NCBI GenBank assembly: GCA_029555205.1
Contig: JAKPTB010000085.1
Coordinates: 16,149 to 80,148 of the forward strand
DNA from: Bacillota bacterium
GTDB lineage: Bacteria > Bacillota > Desulfotomaculia > Desulfotomaculales > Pelotomaculaceae
Length of the DNA stretch: 64,000 bases
Direction of reading: 5' to 3'
A program made the translations under genes and the position numbers. Positions within the stretch are counted from its first letter, which is position 1, and each line of letters starts with the position of its first letter. A model generated the notes under the pieces. It was not told where the DNA came from. It did no database searches and saw nothing but the letters and a program-made list of their open reading frames with translations. Positions 18,399 to 27,182 of this stretch are shown here, in pieces.

Positions 18399-19445
18399 GT
18401 GACAGACAGCCAAAGGAAATATGAAGAGGAATTTAATAAGCATGCAGTACGATTGAGTTGCAGCAACGAGCGCTCGGTCAAAGCGACAACGGAGATCCCG
18501 GGGATTAATGACATGCTGCATCGCAGGCAAAATCAATATAGGCCCGATGGGGGCAAAACAAAGAAGGTAAATAATGAACAGGAAACACCTAATATATCCG
18601 CAGAATTAGCTAATAATATTTTTATTGAAGAAATGAATAAAAAAGCTAAACAAATTGGCATGACCAACTCAAATTTTATAGAACCTGCAGGATTTCCAAG
18701 TACAATAGAACACACCATGTCAACCAGGGATATGGTCAAAATGGTAATACACGCCTCTGGGTATAAAGTTCTTGCAGGAATTTGGCACAAAAAATCATAC
18801 AAGTTTAAAATTGAAGGGAATAACCCTAGAGAAATAACGATAAAAACGACAGTTACATTACCAAAAATAGAAAACGACTATTATATATTTGGAGGAAAAA
18901 CAGGCGAAATTTGGGGCACAAATGAAATAGATGGTTACCATATGGTACTAATAACAAATGCCCCGGATGACGGACGGTTTGTAGTAGCCCTTAGAGGGGC
19001 CTCAACAGCAGAAGAAAGATGTAATGATTTAAAAACTTCTCTGGATAATGCAAAATTGTTGCTTAATAATCCGAACGAAACGGTAGATGATATTGCATCC
19101 GATAGTGTCAGTGTATGTTTAATGCCTTTGCCCAATCCATTTTTATCTGGACAATATGAGATACCGTTAATTTATTCAAAAAATGCCGATAAACCAGGCC
19201 ACCCTGCCTCCGTAACAAAGGTTATGACCGCCATAACAGCTTTAGATTATATGACAAATTTAGATGAAAGGATTGTAATCCAAGAGTCAGATATTACTTT
19301 CGGAATGGGTAACTACTTTAATGTTGGGGATATCATCACTTTAAGAGATGCGTTATACAGTATGATGTTGCCATCGTCTAATACATGTGCAACCGCTGTA
19401 GCCAGGACAGCCGGAGAAAAAATATACCAAAAGATAAAGGAATAA
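18399..19445 (+). CDS. Putative circularly permuted D-alanyl-D-alanine carboxypeptidase (peptidase S11-like)
   Basis: The 348-residue protein contains all three active-site motifs of serine D,D-peptidases, but in the wrong order. KTG is at residues 167-169 (GGKTGEIWG), SVTK (SxxK, nucleophile Ser271) at 271-274, and SSN (SxN) at 326-328. In normal S11 enzymes the order is SxxK, SxN, KTG. Residues of about 70-222 match the usual C-terminal half (FIEEMNKKAKQIGM, STRDM, KTG) and about 235-342 the usual N-terminal half (YSKNADKPGHPASVTK, MLPSSN). There is no signal peptide. The start is GTG behind AGGAGG. The gene is more AT-rich than its neighbours. It could be a functional permuted enzyme or a rearranged remnant. 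Confidence 0.7.
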   Translation: MTDSQRKYEEEFNKHAVRLSCSNERSVKATTEIPGINDMLHRRQNQYRPDGGKTKKVNNEQETPNISAELANNIFIEEMNKKAKQIGMTNSNFIEPAGFPSTIEHTMSTRDMVKMVIHASGYKVLAGIWHKKSYKFKIEGNNPREITIKTTVTLPKIENDYYIFGGKTGEIWGTNEIDGYHMVLITNAPDDGRFVVALRGASTAEERCNDLKTSLDNAKLLLNNPNETVDDIASDSVSVCLMPLPNPFLSGQYEIPLIYSKNADKPGHPASVTKVMTAITALDYMTNLDERIVIQESDITFGMGNYFNVGDIITLRDALYSMMLPSSNTCATAVARTAGEKIYQKIKE

Positions 19446-19586
19446 CGTCACTTTCGGTTCCAACCAGGGCTGGCACAAACAGGGACTGCTCTTCGAAATT
19501 ATAAATTTTAAACGAGTCATATAGCAAAAGAGGATAAGTTCCGGCGTAACGGTGAACGTGAAAATATAATATTAAACTAAAACTAA

Positions 19587-19618
19587 CAAGGCACTCTACG
19601 AAATCGCAGGGTGCCTTG
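19587..19618 (-). terminator. Terminator after the Ric gene
   Basis: CAAGGCAC and GTGCCTTG flank a loop with a near-perfect stem. On the minus strand the hairpin is followed by TTAGTTTTAGTTT, fitting the end of the gene at 19636-20331. Confidence 0.7.
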
Positions 19619-19635
19619 CCGGCTATAACCACATT

Positions 19636-20331
19636 TTATTTGTAACGTTTGAAAAGTACATTATTTTCCTTGGCAATATGCAGGAAAACGTCATCTGCCA
19701 ATTCATGGAGTTTTAAATAGACAGCCTTCATTGTAGGGCAGGCATACTCCGGAGGCGTAAAATCGCCGGTCTCTTTGATTAACCGCTTAATAATCCGCCC
19801 TGCGCCCTCGTGTTCGTCTTCCAATTGTAAAATTAGTGACCTTATAGCAGCTTCATCCTCGTCTGTTTTATCTGGATTAAGCATTGCCGGAAAGAGTTCT
19901 TTTTCCTCCCTGGCAAAGTGTTCTTCCAACTCCATCTTTAGCTCGCTGAAGCTTCGATGCAGTTTCAGCAATAATTCTTTACCATGCCCGTAGTGTACGA
20001 GCAAAACCAGGTTAACCAGTTGATCCAATTCCTTCCACAAGGCACGCTCGGGCTGGTGATGGATTTCAAGAATTAGGTTAATTAGCTGTTTATCAGGTAA
20101 CTCCGTTACTGGTAATTCTTTATCTGGTCTAACCAGATAATTGCTGTAAGCATCCTGTACTTCCGCAAGAAAATCTGATGTAAGCCCCGCATCTTTAATA
20201 GCCTCCCCAAGCGTTCGATCCCCCTGGCAGCAGTAATCAATGTGCAGCTCGTTAAGTCGCCCGGTAATGGCAGGGAAATAAGTTACAAGCTCTCCAAGAC
20301 GTGTTTCGTTGTTGATCTTTATCTGTTTCAC
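19636..20331 (-). CDS. Iron-sulfur cluster repair di-iron protein (Ric/ScdA/YtfE family)
   Basis: This 231-residue cytoplasmic protein has the N-terminal DUF542/ScdA domain with YCCQGDRTLGEA (about residues 33-44) and a C-terminal hemerythrin-like four-helix bundle. Metal-binding histidines are visible in LEIHHQPE, HYGHGKE, EEHFAREE, EDEHEGAG and LHIAKEN. Members restore Fe-S clusters damaged by nitric oxide or oxygen and may donate iron. The start is GTG behind AAGGAG. It is divergent from the membrane protein gene at 20579. A strict anaerobe would use it during oxidative or nitrosative stress. Confidence 0.9.
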   Translation of the reverse strand: MKQIKINNETRLGELVTYFPAITGRLNELHIDYCCQGDRTLGEAIKDAGLTSDFLAEVQDAYSNYLVRPDKELPVTELPDKQLINLILEIHHQPERALWKELDQLVNLVLLVHYGHGKELLLKLHRSFSELKMELEEHFAREEKELFPAMLNPDKTDEDEAAIRSLILQLEDEHEGAGRIIKRLIKETGDFTPPEYACPTMKAVYLKLHELADDVFLHIAKENNVLFKRYK

Positions 20332-20578
20332 CGAAATTCACTCCTTGAAAATTTAATAACCTGACTGCATTTTTTTGATTTGCCCCTTCGTGCTTTAATA
20401 ATAACAAATTAAAGGAAGATATGCCAATAATATAGCAGCAGGTTGTTCTAATCCCCGCTGCCTCTTGAAGAATTACTATAAAAAATAACCTGAATTTTTG
20501 CCGGGAGGAAGATAAAAAAGGAAATACCCGGGGGAATACAAGCATACATTTACAACAAAAAGAAAGGAGGGTCTTTGG

Positions 20579-20995
20579 ATGAGGATCTTCAACGCCGCCG
20601 CAGCCGGCCTGATTGTCGCTCTTCTTCTTTATTTCCTGGTTTCCCTCGGCAACATCAAGGCCGCCTTTTATTTCTTTCTGGCGGGCTGGGTGATTTTTGC
20701 CTTTATATTTAACCGCAGGGCGGAATCAATCCGGAAAATCTGGGCAAGAGCCTGTCTGACCGCCGCCGTTGAATGCCTGATCATTCCCGTCGCGGCCCTG
20801 ATTCTTCCGTTCTTTTACGGGCAGCAGTCGGTACAGGCCGCCAGGCAGGGCGCATTGGCAGCAGGACAGACCTTCGGTTCGGCCATTGGCGGCGGAATCA
20901 TCAATATGCTTACAGGATATGCCGGGATTTTGATTGGATTTGTGCTCCTGGCCACAGCCTATTTTTCCCTTAAACCTGTCAGAAGGAGGCGCTAG
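20579..20995 (+). CDS. Hypothetical four-helix membrane protein
   Basis: This 138-residue protein has four hydrophobic segments, at about residues 4-25, 28-44, 58-80 and 100-130. A basic loop (NRRAESIRKIWAR) lies after helix two and a polyarginine tail at the C-terminus, both expected to be cytoplasmic. A glycine-rich stretch (GSAIGGGIINMLTGYAG) precedes the last helix. I do not recognise the family. AGGAGG lies shortly before the ATG and a terminator follows, so it appears to be a single-gene transcript. Confidence 0.75.
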   Translation: MRIFNAAAAGLIVALLLYFLVSLGNIKAAFYFFLAGWVIFAFIFNRRAESIRKIWARACLTAAVECLIIPVAALILPFFYGQQSVQAARQGALAAGQTFGSAIGGGIINMLTGYAGILIGFVLLATAYFSLKPVRRRR

Positions 20996-21040
20996 CAAAA
21001 CAGGCTCCCGCCTTTCTGCTTCAACCCTGCTCTTTTAACG

Positions 21041-21070
21041 CCGGCTCCCCCTAAGGGGCCGGTCGTTTTC
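21041..21070 (+). terminator. Terminator after the membrane protein gene
   Basis: CCGG-CTCCCC pairs with GGGGCCGG (one bulged base) around a CTAA loop, followed by TCGTTTTC on the plus strand. Confidence 0.6.
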
Positions 21071-21096
21071 TTTGCCAGGAACCGGTCCACAGGATC

Positions 21097-21131
21097 AGAA
21101 AAGCAGGCTCCCCTCTAAAGGGGATACCTGC
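21097..21131 (-). terminator. Possible terminator after the AMP-binding C-terminal gene
   Basis: GCAGG..TCCCC pairs with GGGGA..CCTGC with a small internal loop. On the minus strand it is followed by TTTTC. It lies about 60 bases past the stop of the gene at 21194. Confidence 0.45.
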
Positions 21132-21193
21132 CTGCCCTAGCTCACTAAGCCCGCCGCTTAGAAACTCCAAACTGTGATACTGGCCCGGAAGAC

Positions 21194-21502
21194 TTATTTC
21201 TCCTCGGCAACCGCCTTTAATAATCTCCGGATGTATAGTTTACCCGTATTGCTCCTGGGAAGACTTTCCCTGTATTCAATAAACCCGGTTATATTCCTGC
21301 TCTTCAACTTCTTCATAAAAAAGGCCTTCAGGCGCTCGGGATCAAAAACTCCCGGCACGGGTACTACATAGGCTCTTACTACCTCCCCCACGGCCAGGTC
21401 CGGTAAGACGGCCACATCTGCAACAGACGGATATGTCAGCAAGTAATCCTCCAACTCCCGGTAGTCAAATAAGGCCCTTTCAGGGTTTTTTTTCTGCACC
21501 AT
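21194..21502 (-). CDS. Stand-alone C-terminal domain of an AMP-forming acyl-CoA synthetase
   Basis: The 102 residues match only the small C-terminal lid domain of the acyl-CoA synthetase/AMP-ligase superfamily. RELEDYLLTYPSVADVAVLPD aligns with the region after the hinge, and LPRSNTGKLYIRRLL carries the catalytic lysine of the A10 motif. The large adenylation domain and the hinge motif are absent, and no sequence resembling them is seen upstream. A GAGAGG site lies before the ATG, so it may be translated. It could be a remnant of a lost ligase gene or a separate subunit working in trans. Confidence 0.7.
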   Translation of the reverse strand: MVQKKNPERALFDYRELEDYLLTYPSVADVAVLPDLAVGEVVRAYVVPVPGVFDPERLKAFFMKKLKSRNITGFIEYRESLPRSNTGKLYIRRLLKAVAEEK

Positions 21503-21698
21503 TAAAACCTCTCTTATCTCTCTTTTTAAATGTCAGTTAATCCATTATATTCTGATTATTTATATTCTGACTATTCACTAAAATTCCTTTAAACGGATGG
21601 AAAAAAAATGACCTATTTAGAAGGCAAAACTTTTCTTGAATTTTTTTCATAAAATTGTGCCAAACTATGCTAAAGCGTAAAGGAGGTGGAGCAAAATA

Positions 21699-21917
21699 AT
21701 GCAGCTTACGGAAATGGAGCTCTTTTATATTCAGGAACAATTGCGCTCCGAAGCCCTGGCCATCGCCAAATCCATGGCTTCCGCCAGCCAGTCGACAGAC
21801 CCCAGGCTTCAACAAATGTACTTAAGAGTAGCCGACAGGCACCGAACCCATTATGAAACAATTTTAAGAAATTTACAGAACATCGCACCCCAGGGTCAAT
21901 ACCAGACGCAGTATTAA
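21699..21917 (+). CDS. Small spore-coat-type protein (CotF-like partner)
   Basis: The 72-residue acidic/polar helical protein (with MELFYIQEQLRSEALAIAKSMASAS and RVADRHRTHYETIL) resembles the short coat-F-associated proteins found beside CotF genes in clostridia. It has a very good ribosome site, AAAGGAGGTGG. The next gene starts a few bases after its stop and encodes a longer coat-F-type protein, so the two form an operon. A spore-coat or spore-surface role is inferred from this pairing, not proven. Confidence 0.7.
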   Translation: MQLTEMELFYIQEQLRSEALAIAKSMASASQSTDPRLQQMYLRVADRHRTHYETILRNLQNIAPQGQYQTQY

Positions 21918-21930
21918 GGAGATGATGAGA

Positions 21931-22371
21931 GTGCTTGACGAAAGGGAACGCCTGCAAGATTCGCTGGTCACCCAAAAATACATCGCCCACGGCTACAACA
22001 GCGCAGCCACGGAAGCTGCCAACCCCCAGCTCATGGATACATTTATAAATATCCTGAGGGACGAACACCAGATTCAAATGGACATTTTCAACGAGATGAG
22101 GATGCGCGGCTGGTACCAGCCGAAAGAAGCCAATACCAACGACATCCGCCAGAGTTTAAGCAAATGGAGCCAGGAACTCCAGCGGTTCCAGAACAAGACA
22201 AGGCAAGCCGGCGCCCAGCAGGCCGGCCTCCAACAGACAAGCGCCCAGCCACCCGGTTACCAGACAGGAATCCCGCACTACGGATTCCAGACCGGGGTAG
22301 GGATGCCGCAACAACCAAATGACATCCAGCAGCAAAACCTGTACCGCTCTCCTCAAAACCCGATGATCTAA
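21931..22371 (+). CDS. Coat F domain spore coat protein
   Basis: The first half carries the CotF helical domain (RLQDSLVTQKYIAHGYNSAATEA, then IQMDIFNEMRMRGWYQPKEA). The second half is a low-complexity Gln/Pro/Gly-rich tail, common in coat proteins. I prefer the GTG at 21931 as start because AAGGAG lies nine bases upstream; the ATG at 21922 touches the ribosome site. It follows the 72-residue gene in an operon and ends at a strong terminator. Expression in the mother cell during sporulation is expected from the family. Confidence 0.8.
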   Translation: MLDERERLQDSLVTQKYIAHGYNSAATEAANPQLMDTFINILRDEHQIQMDIFNEMRMRGWYQPKEANTNDIRQSLSKWSQELQRFQNKTRQAGAQQAGLQQTSAQPPGYQTGIPHYGFQTGVGMPQQPNDIQQQNLYRSPQNPMI

Positions 22372-22384
22372 GGCAGCTGAACCG

Positions 22385-22410
22385 ATCCCCCTTAGGGGGG
22401 ATTTTCTTTT
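22385..22410 (+). terminator. Terminator after the coat protein pair
   Basis: ATCCCCC and GGGGGAT form a 7-bp stem with a four-base loop, followed by TTTCTTTTG. Confidence 0.85.
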
Positions 22411-22625
22411 GTTCCGCCCTTTGGATCTTTGCTTAACGGATGACCATTTAACTTTAAATACTGCACTTGAAGTACTTTATCCGATAACTAAGAACAAAAT
22501 GATTAAAATTATTAACAAAATAGTGTATGATAGAATAGCACCTGGTTACAGAATGATAGGATCCTTCGCATAAACCACTGTGCAGAAAAAAGACAAGCCT
22601 ACCGGGACATGAGGAGTGAACAGAA

Positions 22626-24629
22626 ATGAGTGTGGAAAAACAAAAAAGTGCTTATGTAAAAACCCTGCTAACAGAAGAAAGGGTCTTTCCCCCGCCGCAG
22701 GAATTTGTAGAAAAAGCCCGGCTAAAAAGCCGGGAAGAGTATGACCAAATGTGGCGGAAATCCATAGAAAACCCGGACGAATTCTGGGGAGAGATGGCGG
22801 AAGAACATATCGACTGGTTCAAAAAGTGGGACGCAGTTGAAGAGTACAGCTTTGTGGATGATGTTTTCGTACGCTACTACCGGGGCGCCAGGCTCAATGC
22901 CTCATATAACTGCCTGGATCGTCATTTAAACAACTGGCGAAAGAATAAGGCTGCCTTGATCTGGCAGGGCGAACCGCTTGAGGAAAGCCGGACATACACC
23001 TACCAGCAATTACACCGGGAAGTATGCAAATTCGCCAATGTTTTGAAAGGCATGGGCGTTAAAAAAGGTGACTGCGTTACCGTATACCTGCCGATGATTC
23101 CGGAGTTGGTCATCACCTTGCTGGCCTGCGCCAGGATCGGCGCCATCCACAGTGCTGTGTTCGGCGGTTTCAGCGCCGAAGCTCTGCGTGACAGAATCCG
23201 GGACTCCGGTTCAAAAACGCTGGTTACCTGCAACTATTCCCTGCGGGCTGGAAAATATATCTGCAGTAAAGACAACGCCGACAGTGCCCTTGCAGCCTGT
23301 GAAGATGTGAAAAACTGCATCGTTGTTAAAAGATTGGACAGGGACTGTTCCATGACGCCCGGGCGAGACCACTGGTGGCACGAACTGATGAGCGCCGCTT
23401 CCCCCGTCTGCGAACCGGAACAAATGGATGCGGAGGATCCGCTCTTTATCCTCTACACCAGCGGGAGTACCGGTAAACCCAAGGGAGTCCTGCATACCAC
23501 GGGCGGATACATGGTCTATGCAACGGCTACCTTCAAGTATGTGTTTGACTACCGGGACGAGGACGTGTACTGGTGTACAGCGGACATCGGCTGGATCACC
23601 GGTCACAGCTACATCGTTTACGGCCCCCTGTCTGCCGGAGCGACGACCCTGCTGTTTGAAGGGGTGCCTCACTATCCCCAGCCCGACAGGTACTGGGAAA
23701 TTGTAGAAAAATACCGGGTCAACATCCTTTATACCGCGCCTACCGCCCTGCGTTCCATGATGAAATCAGGCAACCAGTGGCCCCTGGGCCGGGATTTGAG
23801 CAGCCTGCGCTTGATGGGATCGGTTGGTGAACCCATTAATCCCGAGGCCTGGATCTGGTACCACAAGATTATCGGCAAGGAGCGTGCCCCCATTGTAGAT
23901 ACCTGGTGGCAGACTGAAACAGGGGGAATTTTAATCACCCCGCTGCCTGGATGCACTCCTACAAAACCCGGCTCGGCAACTCTTCCTTTCTTTGGCGTAA
24001 ACCCGAAGATTATTCGCCAGGACGGCAGTGAGGCCGGAGTCAACGAAGGGGGCTACCTGGTCATCACCAAACCCTGGCCCGGCATTATGCGCAGAGTTTA
24101 CGGCGATCCCGAGCGGTTTAAAAACACCTATTTCGTGCAGTACCCCGGACTCTATTTTACGGGTGACGGCGCCCGCAGGGATAAAGACGGCTATTTCTGG
24201 CTGATGGGACGTGTGGATGACGTGATTAACGTTTCCGGACACAGGATAGGCACGGCGGAACTGGAAAGCATCCTGGTGTCTCATCCGAATGTGGCGGAAG
24301 CAGCCGTGGTGGGTTACCCTCATAACATTAAAGGTGAGGGCATTTACGCCTACATAACAGTTAAAGACAACGTAGAGGTAACAGAAGAATTGCGCCTGAA
24401 GCTGATTCAACATGTCCGGAAAGAAATCGGTCCCATAGCTTCACCGGATGTGATCCACTTCGCCGATGCCCTGCCCAAAACAAGGAGTGGTAAAATTATG
24501 AGGAGGATCCTCAGGAAAATCGCTGCCGGCGAAATCGACCAGCTCGGCGACACCACCACCCTGGCTGATCCCGGGGTCGTCAACAGTCTTGTCGTTAAAT
24601 GTACGGAAATCTTAAAGACAGCCAAATAA
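22626..24629 (+). CDS. acsA: Acetyl-CoA synthetase (AMP-forming)
   Basis: This 667-residue enzyme activates acetate (or propionate) to the CoA ester with ATP. It has the N-terminal ACAS_N region ([27 protein letters not shown]), the P-loop [11 protein letters not shown] near residue 276, WWQTETGG near 430, the hinge [15 protein letters not shown] near 545 and the A10 lysine in [15 protein letters not shown] near 620, whose acetylation usually regulates the enzyme. The length is normal. AGGAG precedes the ATG. It is a single-gene unit. Acetate or propionate use fits syntrophic or sulfate-reducing life. Confidence 0.95.
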   Translation: MSVEKQKSAYVKTLLTEERVFPPPQEFVEKARLKSREEYDQMWRKSIENPDEFWGEMAEEHIDWFKKWDAVEEYSFVDDVFVRYYRGARLNASYNCLDRHLNNWRKNKAALIWQGEPLEESRTYTYQQLHREVCKFANVLKGMGVKKGDCVTVYLPMIPELVITLLACARIGAIHSAVFGGFSAEALRDRIRDSGSKTLVTCNYSLRAGKYICSKDNADSALAACEDVKNCIVVKRLDRDCSMTPGRDHWWHELMSAASPVCEPEQMDAEDPLFILYTSGSTGKPKGVLHTTGGYMVYATATFKYVFDYRDEDVYWCTADIGWITGHSYIVYGPLSAGATTLLFEGVPHYPQPDRYWEIVEKYRVNILYTAPTALRSMMKSGNQWPLGRDLSSLRLMGSVGEPINPEAWIWYHKIIGKERAPIVDTWWQTETGGILITPLPGCTPTKPGSATLPFFGVNPKIIRQDGSEAGVNEGGYLVITKPWPGIMRRVYGDPERFKNTYFVQYPGLYFTGDGARRDKDGYFWLMGRVDDVINVSGHRIGTAELESILVSHPNVAEAAVVGYPHNIKGEGIYAYITVKDNVEVTEELRLKLIQHVRKEIGPIASPDVIHFADALPKTRSGKIMRRILRKIAAGEIDQLGDTTTLADPGVVNSLVVKCTEILKTAK

Positions 24630-24810
24630 CTACTGGCACCATTCATTTATTGTTGTCAACTGTGTTGTTACCCACATGTATCTTAAAATGAAAAAGAAAA
24701 CAATAGCCAAAACCTTTTCCGGGCCCTGTCCGCTTTGGTCAAAAGCAGGCACGGGCCCGCCTTCGACCTGACCGGGCCGTGGTTTTCAACTGCGGCCCTG
24801 CTCTTTTGTT

Positions 24811-26061
24811 TCAAGCAAAGAAGGTGAGCCCGGCGTAGGGAACAGCCGCAATATCCGGGCTTGCCCCCTTGCACAGGCGTAAGGCAGCCTCAAAAGCCTG
24901 CTGCATATTGGGGAAGGGTAGAAAATGCAGCTGTTCTGAGATTTTGGGAGAGAGGTCTGAAACCAGGTACACCCTGCATTTCTTCGTAATCCCGGCGGCC
25001 AGGGCAGCCTTGTGCGCACCCAGGACGAAACCCCGGGCAAAGCGCTCCAGGAGCTCGTCCTCGCCGAGGCCCAGGCCGGCCCAATGGCGGAATGTTTCGT
25101 TCCCGAACCCTTCCCTGCAGCTGGCAGCCAGAACAATGGTCCCACCCGGTTTGACAACGGCAGCGGCGTTCTGCAGGGCCTTCACGGCCTGGTAAAGGCT
25201 CTGGTCCTTGGGAAATCCGCCCGCCGAAGCCAGGACTATGTCCGCAGGCTGTATGGGGGAAACATAATAGAGCTTTCCCGCCAGGACACAACCGGCCCGG
25301 TGCGCTCTGACAGGATGGCCGGCAAAAGCCTGGACAAGCCTGCCCCGGTGATCAGTCACTACATTAAAAATAAAATCCAGGCCGAGCTTTTCCGCTGCTT
25401 CTTCGGCGTCCGCCCTGACTGTATTCTGATCGGGATCCCTGACGGCCTGACCCTTTACACTGAGGGCGTGATTCTTTTCAATGGTTTCCAGGCCGGCAAC
25501 CCCGGGGACCAGGGCTTTAGCCCCCCCGGAATAGGCAGCCATCCAGTGGGGTTCGATATTTCCGGTGGCCACTTTAAGATCGCCTTCCGCAACCTGGCGA
25601 AATATCTGAAGGGGTGTTCCCCTTGAGGTTTTTCCGAGAACCACGCATTTTGCAGGTGAAGGTGAACTGCTCAGGCACAAAACCGTACTGTACACCTCTT
25701 GCCCCACAATCGACAGGATTTCCTCTGCAGTTGCCTCCCGGTGGGCGCCAACTCCTACTACCACCGTAATATTTTCCTTCCGGATCCCCCCTTTCACGAT
25801 TTCCTCAATCAGGTAGGGCAGAAAAAGATGGGTCGGGGCCAGGCGGGTCCGGTCGCTGACCACAATCACCGCGCTCTTTTTAGCCTGTGCCAATTCCGGG
25901 AGAGGCCCTGTACCCACGGGATTTTGCAGCACTCTCATGATTTCACCGGCCGAATCCGCCGGCAAACCAGCTTTTCCCGGAACAAGCAACCGGACGGGCA
26001 GACTTCCCGGCAGCTCCAGCACCACGTGGGTGTCACTATAGGGAAACCTTATCTCGCTCAA
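24811..26061 (-). CDS. LarA-like nickel-pincer racemase (DUF2088 family)
   Basis: This 416-residue protein belongs to the lactate racemase LarA family, which binds the nickel-pincer nucleotide cofactor. Residues matching the Lactobacillus catalytic set are visible: His107 (GAHRE), His172 (NIEPHW), Lys182 (SGGAKALVPG) and His198 (KNHAL). DRTR near residue 70 and GGFPKDQSLYQ near 290 are also conserved. The start is TTG behind GGAGGAG. No larB, larC or larE is nearby, so the cofactor would have to be made elsewhere, and the 2-hydroxy acid substrate is uncertain. Confidence 0.85.
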   Translation of the reverse strand: MSEIRFPYSDTHVVLELPGSLPVRLLVPGKAGLPADSAGEIMRVLQNPVGTGPLPELAQAKKSAVIVVSDRTRLAPTHLFLPYLIEEIVKGGIRKENITVVVGVGAHREATAEEILSIVGQEVYSTVLCLSSSPSPAKCVVLGKTSRGTPLQIFRQVAEGDLKVATGNIEPHWMAAYSGGAKALVPGVAGLETIEKNHALSVKGQAVRDPDQNTVRADAEEAAEKLGLDFIFNVVTDHRGRLVQAFAGHPVRAHRAGCVLAGKLYYVSPIQPADIVLASAGGFPKDQSLYQAVKALQNAAAVVKPGGTIVLAASCREGFGNETFRHWAGLGLGEDELLERFARGFVLGAHKAALAAGITKKCRVYLVSDLSPKISEQLHFLPFPNMQQAFEAALRLCKGASPDIAAVPYAGLTFFA

Positions 26062-26513
26062 TCTTCTCCTCCGCTGTATGCAAATTGATTAAGGCCAGGG
26101 CGGACAACACTCCTGTCTTGAACTCCTTAGACCAGGATTCCTTAGCTTTCTAAAGCGCCGGTTAAAGCGTGAAGGTCCTGTCTTGAACCCCTTGAACCGT
26201 CCCCGTCACAAAAAAAGTTTCTATCTTCAACTTAAAATATACATATATGGAAAATATGTATTTCAAGGTATATATTTCAAAGTATATAAAGATATATATT
26301 TGAAGTATATGTATAAAGTATGTAGTTGAATGTTGTAAAAAAGACGGAACAATCCTAATCCTATTTTCGTCAAAAACATATAGAAACATAACTTTACTTT
26401 GTATTTGAGCTCAATTTCCGCTCTTTTGGGAACCGTCTTCGGAATAAATATAACAAATATATAGAAATATAACAGGCTGCCCTGGAACAGGCGGGCAAAA
26501 TGGGGGAATTAAG
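26062..26513. repeat. AT-rich non-coding stretch with short quasi-repeats
   Basis: No gene is visible. From about 26218 to 26335 the sequence is made of degenerate repeats such as GTATATATTTCAA and TTTGAAGTATATG. The stretch 26165-26210 contains GGACGGTTC on the minus strand, a motif that recurs at about 33217-33227. These may be worn remains of a dispersed repeat. Confidence 0.5.
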
Positions 26514-27080
26514 GTGTTTATGAGGGTTTTTCGAAGAGTTATAATCGCTGCTGTCCTGGTCTTTTCCTTTCCAATCTGGAGCTTTGCCGGCAACGGCGGG
26601 CCCGGCATCACCATTAACGGTTCCAGGTTAAACTTAACGGGAGTAATCCAAAACGGGCAGGTGATGGTGCCCCTTGAGAAACTGACCCAGGCCCTGGGAG
26701 GTTCCTACAGCTGGGATCCAGTTGGAAAGACAGCTACAATCAACATCCCCGGCTTATCCTGGCCCCCCGGGGGCGACTTGAAAGACAGCTGTACCATTGA
26801 AGTTACCAAAATCACGGAAGGAATCAGCCTGCTCACCCTGACCGGCGAAGTCAAAAACACCAGTCCCTATCAACTCACCTCACTTACCGTTTACGGCAAG
26901 CTGCTGGATGCGAAGGGCGAAGAATTAACCAGATCCTTTACTTATAAGCTCACCCCGGCTCAACTCTTGCCGGGGGAAACAGGAAATTTCGAAATAATTT
27001 TCTGGGACTATAATAAATATAAGGACAGCAATGCAAGATATGCAGTGTATGTACAGGGTTTTTCACCGGAAGCAAACTAA
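26514..27080 (+). CDS. Secreted protein with copper-amine-oxidase-N-like and FxLYD-like domains
   Basis: The 188-residue protein starts with a basic stretch and a hydrophobic signal peptide (VIIAAVLVFSFPIWSFAG). The first domain, ITINGSRLNLTGVIQNGQVMVPLEKL, is the stalk-like copper amine oxidase N-terminal repeat common in clostridial surface proteins. The second (about residues 90-185) resembles the FxLYD/DUF3426 fold, with GEVKNTSPYQLTSLTVYGKL. The GTG start lies behind GGGGG; an ATG two codons on is possible. It should act outside the membrane, perhaps at the cell wall. A strong terminator follows. Confidence 0.75.
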   Translation: MFMRVFRRVIIAAVLVFSFPIWSFAGNGGPGITINGSRLNLTGVIQNGQVMVPLEKLTQALGGSYSWDPVGKTATINIPGLSWPPGGDLKDSCTIEVTKITEGISLLTLTGEVKNTSPYQLTSLTVYGKLLDAKGEELTRSFTYKLTPAQLLPGETGNFEIIFWDYNKYKDSNARYAVYVQGFSPEAN

Positions 27081-27111
27081 AGGCGGGGTTTTCCCCGCCT
27101 TGCTTATTTTT
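27081..27111 (+). terminator. Terminator after the secreted protein gene
   Basis: AGGCGGGG-TTTT-CCCCGCCT is a perfect 8-bp stem followed by TGCTTATTTTT. Confidence 0.9.
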
Positions 27112-27182
27112 CAATGCCAACAGCCCTTGACTAATCAAAGCTATGAGGTTATCTTTAACGAAAACGGGCTGGTGATGAGGAA

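Noticed and set aside
22411..22625. Riboswitch or T-box before acsA
   Set aside because: I found no T-box motif, aptamer core or terminator in this leader; only a weak promoter-like pair is visible.
26218..26340. Replication origin or phage attachment site in the AT-rich repeats
   Set aside because: No DnaA boxes, integrase gene or tRNA are close, and the repeats are degenerate.
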